The notes under the pieces were generated by a model that worked only from the letters and a program-made list of their open reading frames with translations, was not told the DNA's origin and made no database searches. From Deltaproteobacteria bacterium (GTDB lineage Bacteria > Desulfobacterota > Binatia > UTPRO1), in the NCBI GenBank assembly GCA_029262315.1, contig JAJCZP010000108.1:24666-88665 (forward strand): 64,000 nt of DNA, written 5' to 3'. Position 1 is the first letter of the stretch. Each line of letters starts with the position of its first letter. The translations under genes were made by a program, and so were the position numbers. Shown one piece after another: positions 9,275 to 16,815 of this stretch.

Positions 9275-9448
9275 CGTGCGCGTCCTCCACCTTGCATCCT
9301 GAGGGATGTTGCTGCCGACGCATCAGCGTCACTGGCAGTATTCTCTCACATAGATTGTGACACGGCTCGAGTGCAAGAAGAACCTGCTCTGAAAAACGAA
9401 GTTCTTACTCTTTGGAATTCTCGATCATGGGAATTCCGCGCGTCTCCG
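9275..9448 (-). promoter_or_regulatory. Promoter region of the porin-cytochrome operon
   Basis: A gap of 174 bp between the small membrane gene and the nonaheme gene, more AT-rich than its surroundings. Reading toward the cytochrome gene, TTGCAC (9373-9368) and TATGTG are 18 bases apart and could be a weak -35/-10. An inverted repeat TCACA-TAGAT-TGTGA sits at 9346-9360. A longer one, GGAATTC-N10-GAATTCC, is at 9414-9437 and contains an exact TTCNC-N6-GNGAA match (9418-9433). No sigma-54 promoter was found beside it. Which element regulates the operon is unknown. Confidence 0.4.
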
Positions 9449-9643
9449 CTACGCTCGCGTGGCAACGGCGTACAGGTAGAGGGCGATTCCCGCACCCGCG
9501 AGCAACGCACCCGCGCCGCCGAACACGATGAACGACAAGGCACCATTCCAGTACAGCGAACCGAGCTCCACGATGAGACCCGCTCCAACGAGAGTAGCCG
9601 CTCCGCGCACACGCCCTGCCAGCATGCGCAACGTCGGACTCAC
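9449..9643 (-). CDS. Small two-helix membrane protein
   Basis: 64 residues with two hydrophobic segments (about 13-31 and 37-60) and a basic N-terminus. It starts at a GTG that overlaps the stop of the NapC-type gene by GTGA, which argues for real, coupled translation. No family recognised. Its position suggests an accessory subunit or assembly factor for the quinol-side cytochrome. Confidence 0.5.
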   Translation of the reverse strand: MSPTLRMLAGRVRGAATLVGAGLIVELGSLYWNGALSFIVFGGAGALLAGAGIALYLYAVATRA

Positions 9644-10233
9644 GCTCCTGCTCCATCCGAACTCGCCTCGCCGAGCAGGTGCCCGACGTCGTGGCAGTCG
9701 AGGCAGGACGTCTCATTGGCGGTCAACGCCTCGCGCTCATCGACATGCATGTCGTTCTCCTCGAACGACTTGGCCCCGGTATGACAATGGAGACACTCCC
9801 GATTGTTGTACGGCCGGTAGAGTTCCAGCTCGTCCGGAATGGTACCGAGATAGTTCACGTACAGATGTAGGAGCCCGCCGAGCTTCGCCTGGAAATCGCC
9901 GAACATGGCGTATGTCGTATGGCACGAGTAGCAGGCCTCATCCGCGTCGATGCGGCGATTCTGGAAATGCTGGGCTGGGAGCGAGTCGGCATCGTCGACA
10001 TGCAAACTCTCGCCGTACGGCGTCATCACGTGGCAGGACAGACAGAAGCTGGTCGTCTTCGACTCCTCCAAATGCAGCGAAAAGCCCCGCGAAAGGGCGA
10101 TTCCGGGCAGGAGGAACAGGGCGACGAACGCCACTACGCGGCCCGCGACCCTGCCCAGATGGCTCGGCCGCGCAAGCACGAACGCAATGAGTCCGAGGTT
10201 GAGCAGAATCAGCGCTGTGAGCGTATACTTCAC
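9640..10233 (-). CDS. NapC/NirT/CymA-type tetraheme membrane cytochrome
   Basis: 197 residues. Two N-terminal hydrophobic segments (about 5-21 and 31-48; most NapC proteins have one) precede four CxxCH motifs: CLSCH at 64-68, CYSCH, CLHCH and CLDCH. NapC/CymA proteins take electrons from membrane quinol, or give them to quinone, and exchange them with periplasmic cytochromes. It is therefore the natural inner-membrane partner of the barrel/decaheme/nonaheme set next door. The start is a GTG. The small cytochrome gene ends 19 bp upstream. Confidence 0.85.
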   Translation of the reverse strand: MKYTLTALILLNLGLIAFVLARPSHLGRVAGRVVAFVALFLLPGIALSRGFSLHLEESKTTSFCLSCHVMTPYGESLHVDDADSLPAQHFQNRRIDADEACYSCHTTYAMFGDFQAKLGGLLHLYVNYLGTIPDELELYRPYNNRECLHCHTGAKSFEENDMHVDEREALTANETSCLDCHDVGHLLGEASSDGAGA

Positions 10234-10252
10234 GGGTCGACCGCCTTCGCCG

Positions 10253-10579
10253 TCAGTTTCCCTTCAATCCGGCAACCCACTCGGCGATCGCCCCGAGCTC
10301 CTCGTCGCTGCCCTTGAAGCTCCCCTTGTGCTTCTTGCCATCGAGCAGCTCCTGCTTGGTCACGAGCCGAACGATCCAAGCGGCATCATGCTTCGGACTC
10401 GCCTCTGCGAGATCGGGTCCCCGCATCTTCTCGGATTTGGCCGTCGCTGTGATACCGTGCGTCGACACGGCATGACATTTGTCGCAGCCGTACGACACGA
10501 AGAGCGCCTGGCCGTCGGCAGCACGAGCGTACCCCGACGACAGGACGATGAAGAGCATGCTTGCAGCGAGGCGTCTCAT
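10253..10579 (-). CDS. Monoheme cytochrome c, periplasmic
   Basis: 108 residues: a signal peptide (about 1-20, cleavage after ARA), then one heme site CDKCH at about 32-36. A class-I cytochrome helix pattern ends in EELGAIAEWVAGLK. A Met in SEKMRGPDL may be the sixth ligand. It probably shuttles electrons in the periplasm between the NapC-type protein and another partner. The start has AAAGGAG upstream. It is first in a likely operon with the tetraheme and 64-residue genes. Confidence 0.85.
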   Translation of the reverse strand: MRRLAASMLFIVLSSGYARAADGQALFVSYGCDKCHAVSTHGITATAKSEKMRGPDLAEASPKHDAAWIVRLVTKQELLDGKKHKGSFKGSDEELGAIAEWVAGLKGN

Positions 10580-10662
10580 CCATTGCTCCTTTGCCTGTCG
10601 TGCGACCCGATGTCGCCTTCGCCCAGATAGCGAGTCGTGACCATGCAGGCAACCGGCGCAGC

Positions 10663-11712
10663 TCAGCCCGCGCGATCACGGACGACGTAGAAGAGGCAAT
10701 CCTGGACCGCGATGCGAATATCGGTCGTCATCATGATTGGTACGAGCGCGGCGCGGGTCCTCAAACGATCATCGACGATCTCGAACAGATCGGAGGCGCG
10801 ATCGTCGCCAGCAGCACCGCGCGCCTCGATTGGTAGCTGGATTGATGGTCGTACCCACCCGAGCACCGTTCCGGCCTCGAGGAGGGAGAAATTGTGCTGG
10901 TCGACACCTGACGTGAGCGTGAGGTCGGCATCGACAGCCGGCGCCTCGGCAAACGCGAGGCGCACGCCCGGTCGCACACCGACGCGCATTGGCTCCTCGA
11001 ACACCTGAAACCCCGAGGGAACCGCATCGAGCGGTAGCCGGACGGCCTCGACGAACCGCGTGAGTCCCGCGAGCGCAATCGCGTCCGACGCAGGATCACC
11101 GGCGCGTCCGCATTCAATGGTCACCGCAGGGAGTTCATCGGCCAAGACCTCGGTCAGGGCGCCAAGGGTCAGATCGCTCAGGACCACGCGTTCAGCGAAG
11201 AGGGTGACGAGGCCCAACTCGGGGGCGCCAGCGCGCATCGCGACGCCATACGCTGGATTGTGCCCGGTGTTGTTGTGCAGATCGACCAGCGCCTCCGGGC
11301 GTGAACTCCGCACCATGCGGACGATGGCTTCGGCGAGGACGCCCCCGGTACCGACGAATGGCGGACGGAAGCAGCGGTTCAGGTCGCGCTCTTCTGGCAG
11401 CATGCGGTGCGAGAACGCGGGCGGCCGCCGCGCGGCGGCGACAGCTGCAACCACGCAGAGAACATCCACGGCGGGTGTGGGGCCAGAGCGGAGCCACGAG
11501 TGCAGGGCACGCAGACCCGACGGCTCGTTGCCGTGTAGCAGCGTTACGAGCGCGCGCGTGCGTGTTCTGTCACGGCCCGGAATCCTGAACACTGTCGGGC
11601 CGTCGAGCATGGCGAGAAAGTCCTCGGCGGACGCTCCGACGTCCTCGCGCCTCGGGGCGTCCCTGTATCGAAGCGGCCCCCCACTCACGTCGTATACTTT
11701 CCGGGCTCCCAT
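10663..11712 (-). CDS. Succinylglutamate desuccinylase/aspartoacylase-family zinc hydrolase (M14 fold)
   Basis: 349 residues. The zinc site is visible as HGNEPSG (His and Glu ligands, about residues 60-66) and DLHNNTG (third His, near 145). ECGRAG near 200 carries the catalytic Glu region. AstE/AspA enzymes cleave N-acyl amino acids such as N-succinylglutamate or N-acetylaspartate. The gene overlaps the end of the GCS2-type ligase by 28 bp, so the two are one translational unit. A ligase/amidase pair suggests making and breaking, or editing, an amide-linked amino-acid conjugate; the substrate is unknown. Confidence 0.85.
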   Translation of the reverse strand: MGARKVYDVSGGPLRYRDAPRREDVGASAEDFLAMLDGPTVFRIPGRDRTRTRALVTLLHGNEPSGLRALHSWLRSGPTPAVDVLCVVAAVAAARRPPAFSHRMLPEERDLNRCFRPPFVGTGGVLAEAIVRMVRSSRPEALVDLHNNTGHNPAYGVAMRAGAPELGLVTLFAERVVLSDLTLGALTEVLADELPAVTIECGRAGDPASDAIALAGLTRFVEAVRLPLDAVPSGFQVFEEPMRVGVRPGVRLAFAEAPAVDADLTLTSGVDQHNFSLLEAGTVLGWVRPSIQLPIEARGAAGDDRASDLFEIVDDRLRTRAALVPIMMTTDIRIAVQDCLFYVVRDRAG

Positions 11713-13181
11713 AGATGGACGGGGACGTTCGAGGCCGCGTTCTGTCGGTACCGTGCAAGCATCGCTCTCGTCGCCTCGCGCCGACTGGTCCCCGCCTCGA
11801 GCGCTGCCAGCGCGCGTTGCTGCCAGCGCGCACCGGTGACGCCCGCAGCGACGCGGCGGGCGATCGTATCGAGCAAGCCATCGGCTTCGTCGGCATCCAC
11901 GCCGGCGGCGACGAGTCCGCGTCGTGCAACCGGCAACAGCTCCTCCACGACCGCGATGGCAGTCCGGGGGTGCGGTGAGTCCCCGGCCGCGGACGGCCAG
12001 AGCAGCTCCGCATCGAGGCCGTGGCGTGCGGCCGCGTAGAAGTTCCGCCGCGCGTGGCCGAAGGTCATGCCGCGTAGCCAGCGCTCGATGTCGGGCGCCA
12101 TCCCGAGAGTCGCGCCGAGCAGAAACGCGGCGTTCGCCGTCATGTCAGCAACGGTCGGTCCGGCGGGCAACGCACGCAACTCGATCCGGAGGTGGCCGCC
12201 GGCGGCGGCGTCGTAGACCGCGCGGTTCCAGTGCCACACCGTGCCATGGTGGAGGCGCAGCTCGTCCAGCGTTGGAATCTCGCCCCGACGGACGCAGGCC
12301 TCGGGATCCTCGGGGCCGATCGCCGGTAGGACCGGGGCATGAAACGCGACGCTCTCGGCGAACAGCTCGAGCGCACCCGCACGCACCCAGCCGTGTCCGA
12401 ACGAGACACGCGCCGGCCGCCAATCGTCGTCTGTGGGCCCACGGCGATCGTCCACCGACTGGCGAAAAAGTGCGATGCGCGTCTCTTCCCACAGCCGTTG
12501 CCCCAGAAAGATCGGCGAGTTCGTCGCAACGGCCAAGGCCGGCGCGGTCGCGATCTGTGCCGCATTGAAGGTTGCCGCAAACTGCGCTGGTGCCACCCGC
12601 AAATGGAGCTGCAGCGAGGTGTTCGCCCCCTGCAGCGTGACGTCATCGTAGGCCACCGCCAATCGATCGAGACCCTCGATATGGACATCGAACGGCGCAC
12701 GACGGAGCGCGCGCAGGCCCGCCGACAACGCACGGAAGCGCCGTGAATCGGTGAGCGCCGCCGACGTCAGGTCGCTCGCCGCCAACGTCGGGACGATCCC
12801 GATGGTGACGACACGGCCCCCATGGTCGGCCGCTGCGCGGCCGATGGCATTGATCCCACGAGTCAGTTCCTCGCCAAGGGCCGTGAACGGCTTGCCAGCA
12901 AGCGCCACCGGCTGCGTATTGATCTCGAGATTGAAACGGTCGACCTCGAGCGTCACGTTCGGATCGAGCGTCGCGGCGAGGACCGTCCGATTGATGGGCA
13001 GTGGAGCACCCGCCTCATCCACCAGCGAGACCTCGAGCTCGGCGCCGATGGACGCCGGGCCGACTCCGAAGTCCGACCGGCGGAGTAGTGCCTCCAGGGC
13101 GCTCAACCCCTGCGCGAGCTTCGCTTGGAAGCGCGAGCGGTCGCTGGCGTCGAAGTGCTCGCGATCGATGTCGAGTCCCAT
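11685..13181 (-). CDS. Glutamate-cysteine ligase-like (GCS2-type) carboxylate-amine ligase
   Basis: 498 residues. The start has the ligase signature IGAELEVSLVD (residues 45-55), followed by LEVDRFNLEINTQP and SLQLHLRV in the central sheet. This matches GCS2/gamma-glutamyl ligase-type ATP-grasp-like folds that join an amine to the gamma-carboxylate of glutamate. It may be a true glutamate-cysteine ligase, but the partner gene is an aminoacylase rather than glutathione synthetase, so another amine is possible. It is divergent from the CBS/glycosidase operon, with 149 bp between. Confidence 0.75.
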   Translation of the reverse strand: MGLDIDREHFDASDRSRFQAKLAQGLSALEALLRRSDFGVGPASIGAELEVSLVDEAGAPLPINRTVLAATLDPNVTLEVDRFNLEINTQPVALAGKPFTALGEELTRGINAIGRAAADHGGRVVTIGIVPTLAASDLTSAALTDSRRFRALSAGLRALRRAPFDVHIEGLDRLAVAYDDVTLQGANTSLQLHLRVAPAQFAATFNAAQIATAPALAVATNSPIFLGQRLWEETRIALFRQSVDDRRGPTDDDWRPARVSFGHGWVRAGALELFAESVAFHAPVLPAIGPEDPEACVRRGEIPTLDELRLHHGTVWHWNRAVYDAAAGGHLRIELRALPAGPTVADMTANAAFLLGATLGMAPDIERWLRGMTFGHARRNFYAAARHGLDAELLWPSAAGDSPHPRTAIAVVEELLPVARRGLVAAGVDADEADGLLDTIARRVAAGVTGARWQQRALAALEAGTSRREATRAMLARYRQNAASNVPVHLWEPGKYTT

Positions 13182-13257
13182 AAGGCCGCTTCAACCTCAG
13201 CATGCGCCGTCGTGGCCCGCAAGCGGCTCTCAGCCCTGGGAACGGCACTCGAAGGCT

Positions 13258-13273
13258 TTCTCACCCGTGAGAA
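13258..13273. promoter_or_regulatory. Candidate enhancer-binding-protein site, perfect palindrome
   Basis: TTCTC-ACCCGT-GAGAA, an exact match to TTCNC-N6-GNGAA and perfectly symmetric in its arms. The centre is 63-64 bp upstream of the start point expected for the sigma-54 promoter at 13303, the same distance as the site at 48226 has from its promoter. Confidence 0.55.
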
Positions 13274-13302
13274 CCGACGGCCTGATTGTGAGCACGGAGG
13301 CC

Positions 13303-13318
13303 CGGCGCGGCTCTTGCT
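13303..13318 (+). promoter_or_regulatory. Sigma-54 promoter for the CBS/glycosidase/ROK/PMI operon
   Basis: CGGCGC-GGCTC-TTGCT with the invariant GG and GC ten bases apart. The expected start point, near 13329, is only about two bases before the ATG at 13331, which implies a (nearly) leaderless message or a misjudged start. Confidence 0.55.
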
Positions 13319-13330
13319 CTGCCTGAAGGT

Positions 13331-13753
13331 ATGAATGCCAAGATCGACGATGTCATGATCGCGAACGCGATCGTCGCCACACCCGACGTCACCGTTGGAG
13401 AGATCCGCCGGCGAATGTTGGGCGAAGAGATTCACGCGCTCCCGGTCGTCAGTCCAGAGGGCGAGCCCATCGGCATCGTTACCTCCACCGACCTCGTCGC
13501 GGAGCCACCCGCCGATACGCCCGTTGCGCACATCATGAGCACGGGCGTGTTCACCGTGCCGCGCTACGCCGACGTGCACATCGCGGCCCGCATCATGCGG
13601 AACCACGGGTTGCACCATGTTGTCGTAACGCACGAGAAGCAGGTCGTCGGCATCGTGAGTTCGTTCGATCTCATCAAACTCGTCGAGGATCACCGCTTCG
13701 TCATGAAGAACGGGCCGACCGAGCCTCGTCGCCGTTCGCCGCAGCGATCCTAG
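13331..13753 (+). CDS. CBS-domain pair protein
   Basis: 140 residues: two CBS motifs (about 5-58 and 70-122) and a short basic tail. Motif ends PIGIVTSTDLV and VVGIVSSFDLI are typical. It is the first gene of an operon in which a glycosidase starts 6 bp downstream, followed by a ROK-type protein and a phosphomannose isomerase. The module may adjust sugar mobilisation to adenylate level; that is inference from position. The start lacks a clear ribosome site. Confidence 0.9.
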   Translation: MNAKIDDVMIANAIVATPDVTVGEIRRRMLGEEIHALPVVSPEGEPIGIVTSTDLVAEPPADTPVAHIMSTGVFTVPRYADVHIAARIMRNHGLHHVVVTHEKQVVGIVSSFDLIKLVEDHRFVMKNGPTEPRRRSPQRS

Positions 13754-13759
13754 ACGCGC

Positions 13760-15868
13760 GTGATTCCTACGGTCGAGGACCTGACGAGTGCGCCGCTGAC
13801 GCACCGGTTCGGGGACCTCTTCAATCCACCCGCGCTCACCAATTTTCGCGGCAGCGTGCAGGCTGCGATCGACATCACCGCCATCCGGTGTCTGAACTTC
13901 CCGCCGTTCGCCACTTCCGACACGTTTCCACCCGTGACGTGGTCCGATTCGGTGACGGGCGCGCTCTTCGTCGACGGTCGGTACTTCGCGTCCACCGGCC
14001 AGCCGGTCACTTTCGTCTGGCGTCCGGACCGCATCGTGCGCCGATCCACGTACGACGGCCTCCGGCTACGCTCCGACACGGTGCTTCCCATGGGGAGGAC
14101 CGCGGCGATCGTTCGCTTACGGGTGAGAAACGTTAGCGGCGCGTCACGCCGCGTGCATCTGCGGTTCGGGTTCAAGGCGACGATCACGATGAACACGTCG
14201 GACTGGGACCGCCCGATCGCACCCGCCGAGTTCGACAACGAGGTGAGTGCCGATGCGACGCGCAAGGCACTGCTGTTCGAGGCGCGCCATAGCACGGCGG
14301 TCAGTCTCCAAGGATGCGTGCCACTGGCGGACGCGGTGCGGGCGCACGGCGTCGAGGTCTCCCGCACCCTGCGATCGGGCGCCGTCTGGGAGCTGTACTA
14401 CCTGAACGTCATCGCCGAAGACGGCGACGAGGCGCGTGCGACCTACGACGCACTGGCACAGGCGCCAGAGCACGCCTTCGCGCGCGCACGCGACGACTGG
14501 AATGCCGAACTCGCGGCGGCGTTCACGCCGGGCAACGATCGCTACTCTGGCGCCCTGCCTCGCCTCGAGACCGCCGACGAGGACCTGCAGCACCTCTACC
14601 ATCAAGGCATGCTCGGGGTCGTCTACTTCAAGCGTGAGACCCCGCGCGCCGTGACGTCACGTACGTATACGACGCTGATGCCGCGCTACTGGCAAACAAT
14701 CAGCTGGCTCTGGGACCATCAGCTCTCGTCCATCGCCCACGTCATGCTCGACCCGTCCGTGACACGAGCAATGTGCGAGCAGTGGATGGCGCTCGACATC
14801 CACCAGATCATGGGAACCAACTGGATGACGGGACAGGGGCTCGGCTCGGCTTACGCGATCAACGACTACGCGATCATCAAGATCGCCCACGACTACGTGC
14901 GATGGTCTGGCGACGAGGGCTGGCTCGGCCGCGACGTAACGACGGCCGCCGGCACCTCGCACGCCATCATCGACCGGTTGCAGAGCTACGCTGAGCACTG
15001 GCAGACACTCCGCACTCCTGCCGGGCTCGCCGACTACGGTGGTTTGAGCAACCTGCTCGAGTGCGTGGCCGCCTACACCCACGAGGTGGCGGGTCTGAAC
15101 GCCGCAAACGTGTACGGACTCCGGGCCGTGGCGGCCATGCTCGCCGCGACGGGTCGCTCCGCCGACGCGCGTCGACTCGTGGACGAGGCCGAGCGACTCC
15201 TCCCGCGAATCCAGACCCTGTACCGGGAGGGTGAGGGATTCTGGTGCGCACGCCACCGCGACGGCCGCCTCGAGCCGGTGCGACACTGCTTCGATTTCCA
15301 CACGATCCTGAACACCATCGGCGGTGATCTCAGCGCCCGCCAGCGAGACGAGATGGTCCGCTTCTTCCGCGAAGACCTGCAAACCCCCACCTGGATGCAC
15401 GCGCTCTCCCCGCGCGATGCCGACGCCATCTTCGACATCCGGCCTGACCATCAGTGGACCGGTGCCTACGTCGCATGGCCCGCCGAGGCGGCCACGGCAC
15501 TGTTGGGCGCAGGCGAGGTCACCCTCGCACGAGACTGGATCCGTGGCCTCGCTCGTACTGCGCGACAGGGCCCGTTCGGCCAGGCGCACTTCGTCGAGGC
15601 CGCTGTCGCCCCTGAGGCGGACGGGGCTCGCAAGGCTCCATCCGAGTTCCCGTTTCTCACTGATTGGGCATGCGTCGCGGGAGGCTCCTGGGTACGTCTC
15701 ATCGTCGAGGGCATCTTCGGCGTCGACGCCAGCCTGCGTGAGGGGCTCTCGGCACAGCCACGCATCAAAGCCTTCGATCCCGCGGCCCGCCTGCGAAACG
15801 TCCCCTATCAGGGGCGGCTCTACACGATCGATGCCTCGGGCGTGCACGCACAGGAGCGCGCCGTGTGA
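13760..15868 (+). CDS. Glycogen-debranching-like (alpha/alpha)6-barrel glycosidase
   Basis: 702 residues. The N-terminal half is a beta-sandwich. The C-terminal half, from about residue 280, is an alpha/alpha barrel with repeated Trp/His/Asp-rich helices (YWQTISWLWDHQLSS, DLADYGG-type loops, RPDHQWTGAYVAWPAE). This architecture is shared by amylo-alpha-1,6-glucosidase, GH15, GH63 and GH37 enzymes. It probably releases glucose or mannose from a storage or compatible oligosaccharide, which the following ROK-type protein and isomerase would process. No signal peptide, so cytoplasmic. The GTG start is 6 bp after the CBS stop. Exact GH family not settled. Confidence 0.75.
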   Translation: MIPTVEDLTSAPLTHRFGDLFNPPALTNFRGSVQAAIDITAIRCLNFPPFATSDTFPPVTWSDSVTGALFVDGRYFASTGQPVTFVWRPDRIVRRSTYDGLRLRSDTVLPMGRTAAIVRLRVRNVSGASRRVHLRFGFKATITMNTSDWDRPIAPAEFDNEVSADATRKALLFEARHSTAVSLQGCVPLADAVRAHGVEVSRTLRSGAVWELYYLNVIAEDGDEARATYDALAQAPEHAFARARDDWNAELAAAFTPGNDRYSGALPRLETADEDLQHLYHQGMLGVVYFKRETPRAVTSRTYTTLMPRYWQTISWLWDHQLSSIAHVMLDPSVTRAMCEQWMALDIHQIMGTNWMTGQGLGSAYAINDYAIIKIAHDYVRWSGDEGWLGRDVTTAAGTSHAIIDRLQSYAEHWQTLRTPAGLADYGGLSNLLECVAAYTHEVAGLNAANVYGLRAVAAMLAATGRSADARRLVDEAERLLPRIQTLYREGEGFWCARHRDGRLEPVRHCFDFHTILNTIGGDLSARQRDEMVRFFREDLQTPTWMHALSPRDADAIFDIRPDHQWTGAYVAWPAEAATALLGAGEVTLARDWIRGLARTARQGPFGQAHFVEAAVAPEADGARKAPSEFPFLTDWACVAGGSWVRLIVEGIFGVDASLREGLSAQPRIKAFDPAARLRNVPYQGRLYTIDASGVHAQERAV

Positions 15869-16815
15869 CCGAGTCAGCAGCCTCACGTGTCCTCACCTTC
15901 GATCTCGGGGGCACACGTCTCAAGAGCGGTATCGTCGAAGGCGGAACGGGAGTCGTGACTGGCTTCGAAGTGACGGAATCGGCACCCGACGTCGAGTCGG
16001 CGCTGGCCGCGGTCGGCACCGTGGGCGACCGCCTACGCACGGCGACGACGGTCGACGCCGTCGGCCTCTGCCTCCCGGGCCTGCTGGCCGACGACGGCCG
16101 CGTCCTCGCTCTGCCCGGCAAGCTCGCTGGTATCGAGGGACGGAACATCTCCGACTGGCTCCGCCAGCGTTTCGGTCTGACACCGACGGTGCGCAATGAC
16201 GCGATCGCGTTCGGGGTTGGCGAGGCACGCTACGGCGCCGCCTGCGGACACGAGCGTGCCGTGGTGGTGACGATCGGAACCGGTATCGGCTGCTGCGTGC
16301 TTCAGCACGGCACGCCGATTGGTTCAGGGGCACTCGGTGGCGGCCTTCTCGGGGGACAGATTCCAATCGCGCCGGCCACGGGCGGGCCAGCAGATACGAG
16401 CGGGAGGCATGGTACGATCGAGGCGTTGTGTGCCGCGGCGCGCATCGTCGACCATGTACGCGCAGCGGGGGGATCCGCAACGTCCGTACCCGCCGTGTAC
16501 ACTGCCTGGCAAGCCGGGGAAGAGGCGGCGCGTCGTGGCATCGCCGCGTATCAGCGTGATCTCGCACGCGCGCTCGTGGCGCTCGCACACGCGCACACAC
16601 CGTCGGTAGTCGTGCTCGGTGGTGGTCCAGCCCTCCCAGAGGCACCGCTTCTGGTCGGTCTCGAGGCGCAGGTGAACGCCGCACTCTGGCCCGGGTACTC
16701 CGTCGCAGTCGTGCCGGCGATCCTCGGTGATCGCGCCGCGTTGGTGGGTCTCGCCGCGCTGGCCTGTTTGCCCGACGCACGCGATCGGCCAGGCGCGACC
16801 GCACCCATCCAATGA
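15865..16815 (+). CDS. ROK-family sugar kinase with zinc motif lost
   Basis: 316 residues. The phosphate-binding loop DLGGTRLKSG (13-22), the catalytic ND pair (111-112) and the second ATP loop IGTGIGCCV (137-145) are intact, so kinase activity on glucose, mannose or similar is plausible. The canonical CxCGxxGC zinc loop is replaced by DTSGRHGT (177-184): all three Cys are gone while the glycines and the following Glu remain. The GExGH zinc His before it is also absent (GGLLGGQ). The GTG start overlaps the glycosidase stop (GTGA), and its own stop overlaps the isomerase start (ATGA). Confidence 0.85.
   Translation: MTESAASRVLTFDLGGTRLKSGIVEGGTGVVTGFEVTESAPDVESALAAVGTVGDRLRTATTVDAVGLCLPGLLADDGRVLALPGKLAGIEGRNISDWLRQRFGLTPTVRNDAIAFGVGEARYGAACGHERAVVVTIGTGIGCCVLQHGTPIGSGALGGGLLGGQIPIAPATGGPADTSGRHGTIEALCAAARIVDHVRAAGGSATSVPAVYTAWQAGEEAARRGIAAYQRDLARALVALAHAHTPSVVVLGGGPALPEAPLLVGLEAQVNAALWPGYSVAVVPAILGDRAALVGLAALACLPDARDRPGATAPIQ

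Noticed and set aside
9346..9360. TCACA-N5-TGTGA as a CRP/FNR site
   Set aside because: The half-sites face the wrong way and the spacing is five, not six; kept only as an unnamed palindrome.
8219..9784. A 521-codon open frame on the plus strand across the cytochrome genes
   Set aside because: It is antisense to genes with nine and four CxxCH heme motifs; long antisense frames are expected at this GC content and the translation matches no fold.
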